Assembly (NCBI GenBank): GCA_003640645.1 | Contig: QGHH01000004.1 | Span: forward strand, 104,875 to 168,874 | Direction of reading: 5' to 3' | From: Fredinandcohnia aciditolerans | GTDB taxonomy: Bacteria > Bacillota > Bacilli > Bacillales > Bacillaceae_L | Length of the DNA: 64,000 nt | Shown: in pieces, positions 1-7,495 of the stretch | Layout: every line of letters starts with the position of its first letter | How positions within the stretch are numbered: the stretch's first letter is position 1 | Translations under genes and position numbers: made by a program | Notes under the pieces: model-generated | Seen by the model: the letters and a program-made list of their open reading frames with translations, nothing else | Databases searched by the model: none | Told to the model about the DNA's origin: nothing

Positions 1-535
1 CATTTCCTACTATTGGAAGTAAATATAAGCTATTTGCGTTTTTTAAAGACAAAGCAACGATGATTAAAGCAGGTGCCAAAATAAACGGGAAATAAAAATT
101 ATGGATATAAGCAAAGACATTCATGTCATTCCTTGTAGACAGTGCTGCTAATATCAACATCACAATTACAGTCACTTCTAGTGGAGTTTGCTTTAAAATG
201 GCAGTAATAACTACTGCTCCAAACTCCCTAGAAGTTAATCCGGTTAATATTGCAAAAAAGAGAATGATAACAATGTTCGGCACCCTACTTAACCACTTCC
301 CCAGGATGTCTTCTCCATACAAAATAATAGATTTCCTCGGGTGACGAATTCCAAGAAATGTAATCAATCCAAGCCCTGTGGATGCTATCGCTATACCAAA
401 TAATGTTACGAGTGGGGCGCCTGTATCCGCTGTCCGAACTGCAAAGAGTGGAAGTGCCAATAATCCCACTCCAATTATGGTACTAATTAGGATCGTTGTT
501 GCTTGAATGACTGTTATCTCGCGTGGATATTCCAC
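1..535 (-). CDS. GerB-family spore germination permease (partial, C-terminus outside window)
   Basis: The reading frame starts at GTG 535 behind a GGGAGGAGG site about 9 nt upstream and runs off the window edge, so only about 178 N-terminal residues are visible. They form successive hydrophobic segments typical of the GerB (GerAB/GerKB) branch of the amino acid permease superfamily, the integral membrane subunit of germinant receptors in the spore inner membrane. The start lies inside the 3' end of the upstream gerA-like gene (53-nt overlap), as in gerA operons, which implies translational coupling. A gerC-type lipoprotein gene would be expected beyond the window. Germinant specificity cannot be read from the sequence. 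Confidence 0.85.
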   Translation of the reverse strand, partial: MEYPREITVIQATTILISTIIGVGLLALPLFAVRTADTGAPLVTLFGIAIASTGLGLITFLGIRHPRKSIILYGEDILGKWLSRVPNIVIILFFAILTGLTSREFGAVVITAILKQTPLEVTVIVMLILAALSTRNDMNVFAYIHNFYFPFILAPALIIVALSLKNANSLYLLPIVGN

Positions 536-2210
536 TAGACTTGTCCTCCTCCCATTTTTCATTCCCAACCATTACTGGATCCAAAGTGTTACTTGTTCCC
601 TTTGTAGATTCTCCCTTTGTTTTTCCTAAACGATCAGAGTTTCGAGAATGTAGCATTTCAGGCCTTTTTGGCATCCACCAAAATGGTGCTCTAATAATGA
701 CATCCTTTAACCCCTGGAAATTACCAGGAGTTACTGGGCTCATGTAAGGGACTCCGAAGGATTTTAACGAAAGCATATGATTAAAAATGAAAATAACGCC
801 AATAACAACTCCATAAAGTCCAAAAAAACCCGCCATTATGACAATTGGAAATCTAAGCATGCGAAGAGCAAACGCTGCATCATATGCAGGAGTAGCAAAA
901 GAACCAATCGTAGTCATCGCAATTACCACAACTGTTATTGGACTTGCAATTCCCGCTTCAACCGCTGCTTGCCCGATAACGAGTACCCCTACAATGGAAA
1001 GAGCCCCTCCTACCTGCTTAGGTAGTCGAACAGTTGCTTCTCGGAGGATCTCCATCGCGACTTCAATGATTAATACTTCTACCACTGCAGGAAATGGTAC
1101 ACCTGCACGTCCACCCGCAACGGCTACAGCAAACTCTGTAGGAAGCAACTCTGGATTAAACGATATAAACGACACATATAGAGATGGAAAAATTAAAGAA
1201 AAGACTAATGCAATCATACGTGCAATTCGTACAAAACTACCCATTAAAAATCGAGAAGAGTAATCCTCAAAGGTTTGATAAAATTGATTAAATACAACCG
1301 GAGCAATGAGCGAGAACGGTGATCCATCAACTAGAATAGCCACTCTTCCTTCTAGAATACTACCTACTGTCTTATCTGGGCGTTCTGTACTTTGAATCTG
1401 TGGAAAGGGAGACATATGATTATCTTCAATAAATTGCTCGATATAGCCTACATCCAAAATGGCATCAATATCAATTTTCCCTAAACGATCCTTCACTTCT
1501 TTTACTAAGTCATCGGTTGCAATCCCTTCAAGATAACAAATGGCTGTGGTAGATTTTGATATGCGACCTATTTCCATAATTTCAACGCGAAAGTCAGCAG
1601 TTTTTAATCGATTTCGCAATAATGCTATGTTCGTTTGTAAAGATTCAATGAAACCCTCTCGCGGTCCTAAAATAACCTGTTCTGTTTCTGGCTGAGAGAT
1701 TGATCGTTTTTCAATATTCTTTACAGCAAATTGAATACCAGAATTAACCCCATCGATAAAAATAAAAGTTTCTCCGCGTAATATTGCGTTTATGATATTT
1801 TCAATACTATCTTCTTTTTTTATTTCAGTATGAAACATAGCCTCATTCAAAATGAAATCCAACACATTTGTTACTGTAAGCTTTTCAAGGTCTGTTTGAA
1901 CTGGAACATACATTAGTGGCTTCATAATGCCACTGTTAATTGCATTTTTATCAACAATACTAGAGAAATAAATAATCGCCGCACTAAACTTGCCGTACAT
2001 TTGAAACTTTCGACAAAAGAAATCAGCGTTTTTCCCTAATAGATTTTTAAGTAATTCAATCGTGGTATCAAGGTTTCCACCCAGCTGATCTGTTGGAAGT
2101 TCTTCAACCAATTTATGTGGAATCTTATCTTCATTTGCAGTCGCAGCTGGTTGTTGTGAAAGTTTTGTACTTCTTCGTTTCGGACTTCTCTTAATAGTAG
2201 ACCAAGACAT
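483..2210 (-). CDS. GerA-family spore germination protein
   Basis: About 575 residues, a little longer than most GerA proteins. The N-terminal half is soluble, the middle to C-terminal part (about 310-490) holds several membrane segments, and the tail is Ser/Asn-rich and polar; this is the family architecture of the A subunit of nutrient germinant receptors. ATG 2210 is chosen because AGAGGT lies 7-8 nt upstream. A TTG 21 nt further up has no site and falls in the adjacent repeat element. The gene is co-transcribed with the overlapping gerB-like gene. The 5' leader is a hairpin-rich repeat (2222-2407) whose last hairpin ends just before the ribosome binding site. Family assignment is firm; the receptor's ligand is unknown. 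Confidence 0.92.
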   Translation of the reverse strand: MSWSTIKRSPKRRSTKLSQQPAATANEDKIPHKLVEELPTDQLGGNLDTTIELLKNLLGKNADFFCRKFQMYGKFSAAIIYFSSIVDKNAINSGIMKPLMYVPVQTDLEKLTVTNVLDFILNEAMFHTEIKKEDSIENIINAILRGETFIFIDGVNSGIQFAVKNIEKRSISQPETEQVILGPREGFIESLQTNIALLRNRLKTADFRVEIMEIGRISKSTTAICYLEGIATDDLVKEVKDRLGKIDIDAILDVGYIEQFIEDNHMSPFPQIQSTERPDKTVGSILEGRVAILVDGSPFSLIAPVVFNQFYQTFEDYSSRFLMGSFVRIARMIALVFSLIFPSLYVSFISFNPELLPTEFAVAVAGGRAGVPFPAVVEVLIIEVAMEILREATVRLPKQVGGALSIVGVLVIGQAAVEAGIASPITVVVIAMTTIGSFATPAYDAAFALRMLRFPIVIMAGFFGLYGVVIGVIFIFNHMLSLKSFGVPYMSPVTPGNFQGLKDVIIRAPFWWMPKRPEMLHSRNSDRLGKTKGESTKGTSNTLDPVMVGNEKWEEDKSSGISTRDNSHSSNNDPN

Positions 2211-2221
2211 TTCGATACCTC

Positions 2222-2407
2222 TTTCTATCAAATACGCCTTGGCGTATTTGCGCCCGATTTTTTTAGGCCCACACGATGTGTATTACAAAGACGTTGCCAC
2301 AGGACGTGGTGTTCTTAGTCTTTTGATCCTACACTCGAAAAATACCTTCGAAAAATCGTGGCATCCGCCGGAGGCTTTAACTTTATACAGCACTTGGATA
2401 AACTCCA
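2222..2407 (-). repeat. Dispersed hairpin-rich repeat, copy A (leader of the gerA-like gene)
   Basis: The minus strand here matches 34361-34547 on the plus strand over about 185 nt at roughly 80 percent identity by eye. Shared blocks include GCCTCCGGCGGATGCCACGA, CACGTCCTGTGG, AACGTCTTTGT and GTGTGGGCCTAAAAAAA. It folds into consecutive short hairpins: AAAGAC with GTCTTT enclosing CCAC/GTGG, then CACA/TGTG, then a 9-bp terminal stem AAATACGCC/GGCGTATTT with loop AA. The terminal stem stops 5 nt before the gerA ribosome binding site. An open frame at 2239-2508 on the other strand is incidental. Confidence 0.8.
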
Positions 2408-2620
2408 AAACATTTTTATTACCCTTTTTTCAATGTATCCCCACTTATAGAAGTAAGAACATGCTGTTTAAAGTTAAAAGAGACATTTTTATATATAATC
2501 CTCCATAAATGGTATTTTAGTCTTGTAGGAATATTTTGTATGCGATAAGGGAGTTAGGGGCGAGATAGTTTGGCGAAAGTGCGTTGCTATAGGCAATAAA
2601 CAAGATCTTAAACGCAAATA

Positions 2621-2656
2621 ACCCAAGATTGGTGTCTTCGCAACACAATCTTGGGT
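2621..2656 (-). terminator. Hairpin downstream of the mhqD-like gene
   Basis: ACCCAAGATTG pairs with CAATCTTGGGT, and TGT/ACA extends the stem past one bulged G. It lies about 60 nt beyond the esterase stop codon. The following U-tract on the minus strand (TTATTTGCGTTT) is weak, so termination is likely but not certain. The rest of 2408-2718 shows no gene or other clear signal. Confidence 0.5.
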
Positions 2657-2718
2657 CTTAGATCTGTTATTACGCCATTACATACATGAACACGTAAGCA
2701 TAAAGAAACTACCCGATC

Positions 2719-3324
2719 TTAGATTTGTTCCTTATACCACTTTGCTGCTGCAGCAACCTCTGTGCCAGTCAGCATATGTCCATTATTTTCCCAATGTACC
2801 TCGACATCTGCGTTTGCTTTCTGTAAAAGGTCTTGTAGGTCAATGGTTTCCTGTGCTGGACAAATTGGGTCATTTTTACCTGCTGTTATGAAGACAGGTG
2901 TACCAGTAAGGTCGGGTAACTCTATCCCTCTTCTTGGTACCATTGGATGGTGCAGAATGGCCGCTTTTAAGGCATTTTTGTAATGGAACAGTAGGCTTCC
3001 AGCAATATTTGCTCCATTTGAATACCCTATTGCAACAATATTATTTCGATCGAATGAGTAAGTTGTGGCAGCCTTGTCGAGGAACTCATTTAATTCTTTC
3101 GTACGGAAAATTAGATCTTCCATATCAAAAACCCCTTCGGCTAAGCGACGGAAAAAACGTGGCATGCCGTTTTCAGATACATTTCCTCGTACACTTAATA
3201 CGGATGCTTCTTCATCAATATGTGGTGCTAATGGCAATAAATCTGACTCCGTTCCTCCTGTACCATGTAATAGCAGAAGTGTTGGTTTTGTTTTATCTTT
3301 ACCTTCTCGGAAAATATGCTTCAT
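2719..3324 (-). CDS. mhqD: MhqD-like carboxylesterase (alpha/beta hydrolase)
   Basis: 201 residues, the length I recall for Bacillus MhqD. It has the phospholipase/carboxylesterase alpha/beta hydrolase pattern: HGTGG oxyanion region near 20-24, nucleophile Ser102 in GYSNG, Asp152 and His183 (NGHML) completing the triad. MhqD belongs to the MhqR regulon, induced by quinones and electrophiles, and is thought to hydrolyse quinone-related or ester adducts; this role is family knowledge. The upstream region carries an MhqR-like operator (3390-3407), which supports the assignment over a generic esterase. ATG 3324 follows AGGAGGG. The gene is monocistronic and divergent from the lipoprotein gene at 3495. 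Confidence 0.85.
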   Translation of the reverse strand: MKHIFREGKDKTKPTLLLLHGTGGTESDLLPLAPHIDEEASVLSVRGNVSENGMPRFFRRLAEGVFDMEDLIFRTKELNEFLDKAATTYSFDRNNIVAIGYSNGANIAGSLLFHYKNALKAAILHHPMVPRRGIELPDLTGTPVFITAGKNDPICPAQETIDLQDLLQKANADVEVHWENNGHMLTGTEVAAAAKWYKEQI

Positions 3325-3389
3325 CGTATTCCCTCCTAAACAAAATGCTTATTCTAGTATCTCCAAACGAGAACTTAATAATAGAAAAA

Positions 3390-3407
3390 TATCTTTAATT
3401 CAAGATA
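3390..3407. promoter_or_regulatory. MhqR-like operator
   Basis: TATCTTTAATTCAAGATA is an inverted repeat (TATCTT/AAGATA) that closely resembles the MhqR box as I remember it (ATCTCGAATTCGAGAT). It overlaps the likely promoter of the mhqD-like gene. It lies between a second perfect 10-bp inverted pair, ATTCTAGTAT (3351-3360) and ATACTAGAAT (3410-3419), which may be a further regulatory element. Confidence 0.65.
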
Positions 3408-3494
3408 ATATACTAGAATCTATTTGTCAAACCGCAAGCATATAACAAGGACAAGTCTCATATCTTTTTATATACGTTACTAGGGAGGGACGAT

Positions 3495-3983
3495 ATGAGT
3501 CAAAAAATCATTCTACCATTCATCATACTTACATTATTAATAGGATGCTCCTCACCTTCTAGAGATGCTTCAGACCTATATAGCACCCTTGATCAAAATC
3601 TTTCAAAAAAGGATGAGGATATTTTAGAAAGTCTTCAAAGCCATGTTCAAAAGTTTATTCAACTTAATAAGGAATTAAATATACTTTTAGAAGAAATGAA
3701 AAAAGAGGATGAATTAGAGGCAGCAGTTGATACCATGCAAATTGCGAATGAGGAAGCGATGTATATTTTTAATCTAATTGAGCTTGATGATAAACCGAGT
3801 AATAAAAGTTTGTACGAGTTAAGAGTTCACATTCAAGCGTCGATTGAACGATATATGGAAGGCATGAATACTCTGCTTCAGGGGATCATAAATGGGGATA
3901 CAAACAAAACGGACGAGGGCTATGATCAGATCAAATCCATTAACAAAGAGTTTGATCAATTATTATCCTACATGGAAGGTTGA
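3495..3983 (+). CDS. Predicted lipoprotein of unknown function
   Basis: 162 residues with a short signal peptide ending in a lipobox (LLIGC, Cys18), so it should be lipid-anchored on the outer face of the membrane. The remainder is highly charged and mostly alpha-helical, with heptad-like stretches near 35-70 and 95-160; no catalytic motif is visible. The start follows AGGGAGGG. It resembles the many small helical lipoproteins of Bacillus, but I cannot assign a family. It is followed after 69 nt by the DUF3231 gene, possibly in the same transcript. Confidence 0.75.
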   Translation: MSQKIILPFIILTLLIGCSSPSRDASDLYSTLDQNLSKKDEDILESLQSHVQKFIQLNKELNILLEEMKKEDELEAAVDTMQIANEEAMYIFNLIELDDKPSNKSLYELRVHIQASIERYMEGMNTLLQGIINGDTNKTDEGYDQIKSINKEFDQLLSYMEG

Positions 3984-4052
3984 ATTGTCAAAGAATAGAA
4001 ATTTTCATTTAACCAATACTACCCATATATGAAGTTTTGGGGAGGGTGCCTC

Positions 4053-5060
4053 ATGGAGAAACATAATATTCGTTTATCCAGTGCTGAAATCAGTGGATTA
4101 TGGACGACTTTTATACAGGCCAGTATGACGATTTGTTTGATTAAATATTTCTTACACCACTTAAAGGATGAAGAAATTAAACCACTATTAAATGAATCTT
4201 TTCAAATATATAGTGGGCAAATGAAAGAGATAAAGCAAATATTTTCGGAAGAGAACATACCATTACCTGATATATTTTCAGATGAGGATATTAATTTGTC
4301 AGCACCACCACTGTTTTATGATCCTTTTTCTTTAACCTTTGTTTATGCAATGAGTCGAATGAATATGATCAATTTTAGCTTTATAACTTCAAGTGTGGCT
4401 AGAGAGGATATTCGATTATTATTTTCAAAATGCTTATCAGATGCTACAACACAATATAATGAAGCAACTGAGTTAATGCTAAATAAAGGATTGTATGACC
4501 GACCGCCAATGGTTGTCTATCCTACTGAAAACGAATATATTGAAAAGAAAAGTTACTTAACAAGATTAATCGGTGATAAAAGGCCATTAAATGTCTTGGA
4601 AATCACGGATATGTTTTTTAATATCGAACGAAATTATTTTGCGATTGTTCTTTGCATGGGATTCCTGCAGGTAGTAAAGGATAAAGAAATCTTTGACTAT
4701 ATTAGTGAAGGAAAACAAATATCAGAAAAACAGGTTACTTTTATAAATGACCTGCTAAAGCAGGAAAATCTAATGGGAACAACATCCATTCCAATGGAGG
4801 TAACAGGTTCTACGGTTTCACCATTTTCTGATAAACTCATTGTTACACTATTTCATGCTCTTAATAGTATCGATATTACTCTGCTTGGACATGCCCAAGG
4901 ATTATCCATGAGGGCAGATTTGGTCGCATTTTACTCAAAAACCATCGGTGAGATTTTCCTTTACGCTGCTAAAGGATTTGGTATTCTTGTTGATCGTAAG
5001 TGGATTCAAGAGCCGCCAGCTACGATTGATCGGCTTAAATTACAAAAACATTCAAAGTAA
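4053..5060 (+). CDS. DUF3231 family protein
   Basis: 335 residues made of two similar helical halves (about 1-165 and 170-335), each opening with a pattern like LSSAEISGLWTTFIQ / LNVLEITDMFFNIERNY. This is the duplicated architecture of DUF3231, a family common in Bacillaceae and probably ferritin-like by fold; no biochemical role is established. ATG 4053 is used because GGGAGGG lies 6-7 nt upstream. An in-frame ATG at 4029 has no ribosome binding site. It converges on the RpiR gene, with a shared hairpin between them. Confidence 0.85.
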   Translation: MEKHNIRLSSAEISGLWTTFIQASMTICLIKYFLHHLKDEEIKPLLNESFQIYSGQMKEIKQIFSEENIPLPDIFSDEDINLSAPPLFYDPFSLTFVYAMSRMNMINFSFITSSVAREDIRLLFSKCLSDATTQYNEATELMLNKGLYDRPPMVVYPTENEYIEKKSYLTRLIGDKRPLNVLEITDMFFNIERNYFAIVLCMGFLQVVKDKEIFDYISEGKQISEKQVTFINDLLKQENLMGTTSIPMEVTGSTVSPFSDKLIVTLFHALNSIDITLLGHAQGLSMRADLVAFYSKTIGEIFLYAAKGFGILVDRKWIQEPPATIDRLKLQKHSK

Positions 5061-5084
5061 ACGACGTGCCCATTCGCACGTCGT
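5061..5084. terminator. Hairpin between convergent genes
   Basis: Perfect 9-bp stem ACGACGTGC/GCACGTCGT with a 6-nt loop directly after the DUF3231 stop and just before the rpiR stop on the other strand. T-tracts are short on both sides, so efficiency is uncertain. Confidence 0.6.
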
Positions 5085-5090
5085 TTCGGC

Positions 5091-5939
5091 TTACCCATAA
5101 AAAATTTTAAACCTCTCCCACACTTCCTCTATATCGGTAAGATGTTTTTCAATTTCTTTCCGCTTCTTTCGACCTACTGCTGTTAATAAAGCATTAAGTA
5201 AGCTTAAAGGAGCAACAAATGAATCAATATACGATGGCATCTCACTTGGTGAACAAAGAACAATGTTTGCATATGGAATCAACGGAGAAAGACTCGTATC
5301 TGTTATCGCAATTACATTTGCGCCGCGGTCTTTGGCAAATGAGACCGCATCAATCGTATTTTTTGTATATCTTGCGAAACTCAGTCCGATTACAATATCC
5401 TCTTCATTGATTCGAAATAACTTTTCAGAAATTCCATTCGGGTTCCTTATTAATTCGGTGTTTTCGAATAATAAATCTAAATAAAACTCCAAAAAAGATC
5501 CTAGAGATACTGCACTACGATTTGCGACTATAAAGATTCGTTTTGCATTAATAATAGCCTCGACTGCTTGATGGAATGCCTTTATATCAAATTGGTCTGC
5601 CATCTTTTGAATCCGGTTTATTTCGGCCTGAAACATTTCATAAACAGCTTTATCCTCTGAATCATAAATATCCTCAGTAATCTTTAAACGCTCAACGGTG
5701 GTAAGCTGTCTTTTTACAGAATCCTGCATGGCTTTTTGCCATTCGGGATACCCACTATATCCTAGAAATGTGGAAAAACGGACAACAGTTGCCTCACTGA
5801 CACCTGCCATTTTAGCTAGCTGTCCAACAGTAAAAAATGGTACAGATTCCGTATTTCCTAATACGTATTTTGCAATTTTACGTTGTGATTTACTCATTTC
5901 GGGTAATTTATTCGTTATATTTTGATACACCTCTTGCAT
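5091..5939 (-). CDS. MurR/RpiR family transcriptional regulator
   Basis: 282 residues with the two-domain RpiR layout: an N-terminal helix-turn-helix of about 77 residues (core VGQLAKMAGVSEATVVRF) and a SIS sugar-phosphate-type domain at about 120-260 (IFIVANRSAVSLGSFLEFY, VIGLSFARYTKNT). It is the second gene after the aminotransferase, separated by 1 nt. It probably controls that gene through the paired palindromes at 7344-7388 and may control the TRAP genes too. The effector is unknown; despite the SIS fold it need not be a sugar phosphate, because the neighbours handle an organic acid or amine. Confidence 0.92.
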   Translation of the reverse strand: MQEVYQNITNKLPEMSKSQRKIAKYVLGNTESVPFFTVGQLAKMAGVSEATVVRFSTFLGYSGYPEWQKAMQDSVKRQLTTVERLKITEDIYDSEDKAVYEMFQAEINRIQKMADQFDIKAFHQAVEAIINAKRIFIVANRSAVSLGSFLEFYLDLLFENTELIRNPNGISEKLFRINEEDIVIGLSFARYTKNTIDAVSFAKDRGANVIAITDTSLSPLIPYANIVLCSPSEMPSYIDSFVAPLSLLNALLTAVGRKKRKEIEKHLTDIEEVWERFKIFYG

Positions 5940-5940
5940 C

Positions 5941-7329
5941 TTATAAACCGATTCCTTTCACAATTTTAATCGCCTTTTCATGCATTCTAACAGTTTCTTC
6001 AATGTCTTTATCTGTATGGACAATAGACATTGAATATCGATTTAATGGTTTTGTATAAATCCCCAGCTTTAATAATTCAGAATCGACTTTTTCACGGAGT
6101 TTCATATCCGCTTTTAACAAGTCACGATAATTTCTAATGGGATGATTTGTATGGACAATATTAAAAATGCTTCCCATCCCAACAGTTTGCATTGCGATCC
6201 CATATGATTGATAAAGTTTTTCAAGGCTTGAACGAAGGTTTTCCGTTTTTTGTATTAATCTTGGGTACACATTATCTCCCTCAAGGACTTTAATCGTTGC
6301 TAATCCCGCTGCTAATACAATTGGATGACCATTATAGGTCCCACTATGAAATAGCACATGATCTTTCTTTATAGCCTTTCCACCTGCAGATAATATATCT
6401 CCGCCTTTTGTAGGGTCCATTATCTCCATGATTTCTTGTTGTCCACCTACTGCCCCAACTGGAAAGCCACCTCCTAAAACCTTTCCCAAAGCTGTAAGGT
6501 CTGGCTTTATTCCAAAAATAGATTGTGCACCTCCAAGCGTTAGGCGAAAACCGGTTTTAACTTCATCAAAGATTAAAACGATCCCAAGTTTCTGGGTTAG
6601 CTCCCTAAGCCCAACCATAAAACCCTCTTCAGCTGGGATAAATCCACCTTGAACAGGTTCAATAATAACAGCAGCAATTTTATCCTTGTATTTTCTCAAT
6701 ATTTGCTCCGTTGCTTTTAAATCGTTAAAAGGTAGAATTATTGTATTTTCGACGTGATGTGATGATATCCCTTTCGATTCTGGTACAGAGTTCGGCCTGT
6801 TCTCATCACCCGCTTCATCAATGGTGGGATTCACACTTACCAAAACCTCATTATAGCCTCCATGATAATGTCCTTCAAATTTTGCTATCATTGCTTTTCC
6901 TGTATAAGCTTGTGCCAATCGAATCGTTAATAGTGTAGCCTCTAATCCAGAGTTTGTATAGCGGACCATTTCAATACCTGGAAAATACTCAATTAATTTA
7001 TTTGCCATTTCAACTTCTAATCTGTGTGGAGCACCAAAAACTGCTGTTCCTGCTGTGGTCAATTGATTATTTACAGCAGCCGTAACCTCTGGGTGACCGT
7101 GGCCAAGTAGAAGTGCTCCATAGCAAAGTAAATAATCGATATATTCATTTCCATCGACATCAACCAATCGACTTCCATTTGCTTTTTCCATAAAGATTGG
7201 ATGTGGTGAAAAGTACTTAATGTTTGCAGATACACCTCCGGGAATAACCAACTTTGCCTTGGAATAATAGTTTGCTGAACCAATTGTTTCTTTTGTGAAA
7301 AGCTTTTGGTTAGATTGAAAATTTGTCAA
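5941..7329 (-). CDS. Class III PLP aminotransferase (glutamate-1-semialdehyde aminomutase-like)
   Basis: 462 residues of the fold-type I class III aminotransferase family, closest in pattern to GSA-aminomutase-like enzymes: N-terminal PGGVSANIKYF, IIEPVQGG, FDEVKTGFR for the PLP-binding Asp, and LTALGKVLGGGFPVGA with the Schiff-base lysine. A role in haem synthesis is unlikely; the TRAP transporter and RpiR regulator around it suggest transamination of an imported amino compound. The likely start is TTG 7329, placed 6 nt after AAAGGGGTG; the GTG at 7338 lies inside that site. A terminator at 7452-7482 separates it from the TRAP genes. Confidence 0.85.
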   Translation of the reverse strand: MTNFQSNQKLFTKETIGSANYYSKAKLVIPGGVSANIKYFSPHPIFMEKANGSRLVDVDGNEYIDYLLCYGALLLGHGHPEVTAAVNNQLTTAGTAVFGAPHRLEVEMANKLIEYFPGIEMVRYTNSGLEATLLTIRLAQAYTGKAMIAKFEGHYHGGYNEVLVSVNPTIDEAGDENRPNSVPESKGISSHHVENTIILPFNDLKATEQILRKYKDKIAAVIIEPVQGGFIPAEEGFMVGLRELTQKLGIVLIFDEVKTGFRLTLGGAQSIFGIKPDLTALGKVLGGGFPVGAVGGQQEIMEIMDPTKGGDILSAGGKAIKKDHVLFHSGTYNGHPIVLAAGLATIKVLEGDNVYPRLIQKTENLRSSLEKLYQSYGIAMQTVGMGSIFNIVHTNHPIRNYRDLLKADMKLREKVDSELLKLGIYTKPLNRYSMSIVHTDKDIEETVRMHEKAIKIVKGIGL

Positions 7330-7343
7330 TCCAAACACCCCTT

Positions 7344-7388
7344 TGAAATTTAAATTTCATAATAATTCAATATGAAATATTTATTTCA
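7344..7388. promoter_or_regulatory. Twin palindromes, probable RpiR operators
   Basis: TGAAATTTAAATTTCA (7344-7359) is a perfect palindrome. TGAAATATTTATTTCA (7373-7388) has perfect 7-bp arms around TT. Their starts are 29 bp apart and they lie immediately upstream of the aminotransferase-rpiR unit. TGAAA/TTTCA arms fit what is known for several MurR/RpiR regulators, so autoregulation by the downstream RpiR protein is inferred. Confidence 0.65.
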
Positions 7389-7451
7389 TTATAAAGTGAA
7401 ACAAGCTTACATGTAAATAGGGAACAAAGTCCTTTTTGTTCGACAAATATA

Positions 7452-7482
7452 GTAAAAAACCACCCTTTCTCAAAAAGGGTGG
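7452..7482 (-). terminator. Terminator of the TRAP transporter unit
   Basis: CCACCCTTT/AAAGGGTGG stem with a 5-nt loop, followed on the minus strand by TTTTTTACT; 14 nt after the TRAP permease stop. Confidence 0.85.
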
Positions 7483-7495
7483 AATCTATTACCGA

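Noticed and set aside
838-1263. Plus-strand frames inside the gerA-like gene and other long coding genes
   Set aside because: They are shadows of the real genes on the opposite strand, with no ribosome binding sites or family motifs.
2239-2508. 89-residue open frame upstream of gerA
   Set aside because: It runs antisense through the dispersed hairpin repeat, has no ribosome binding site and no matching frame is conserved in copy B.
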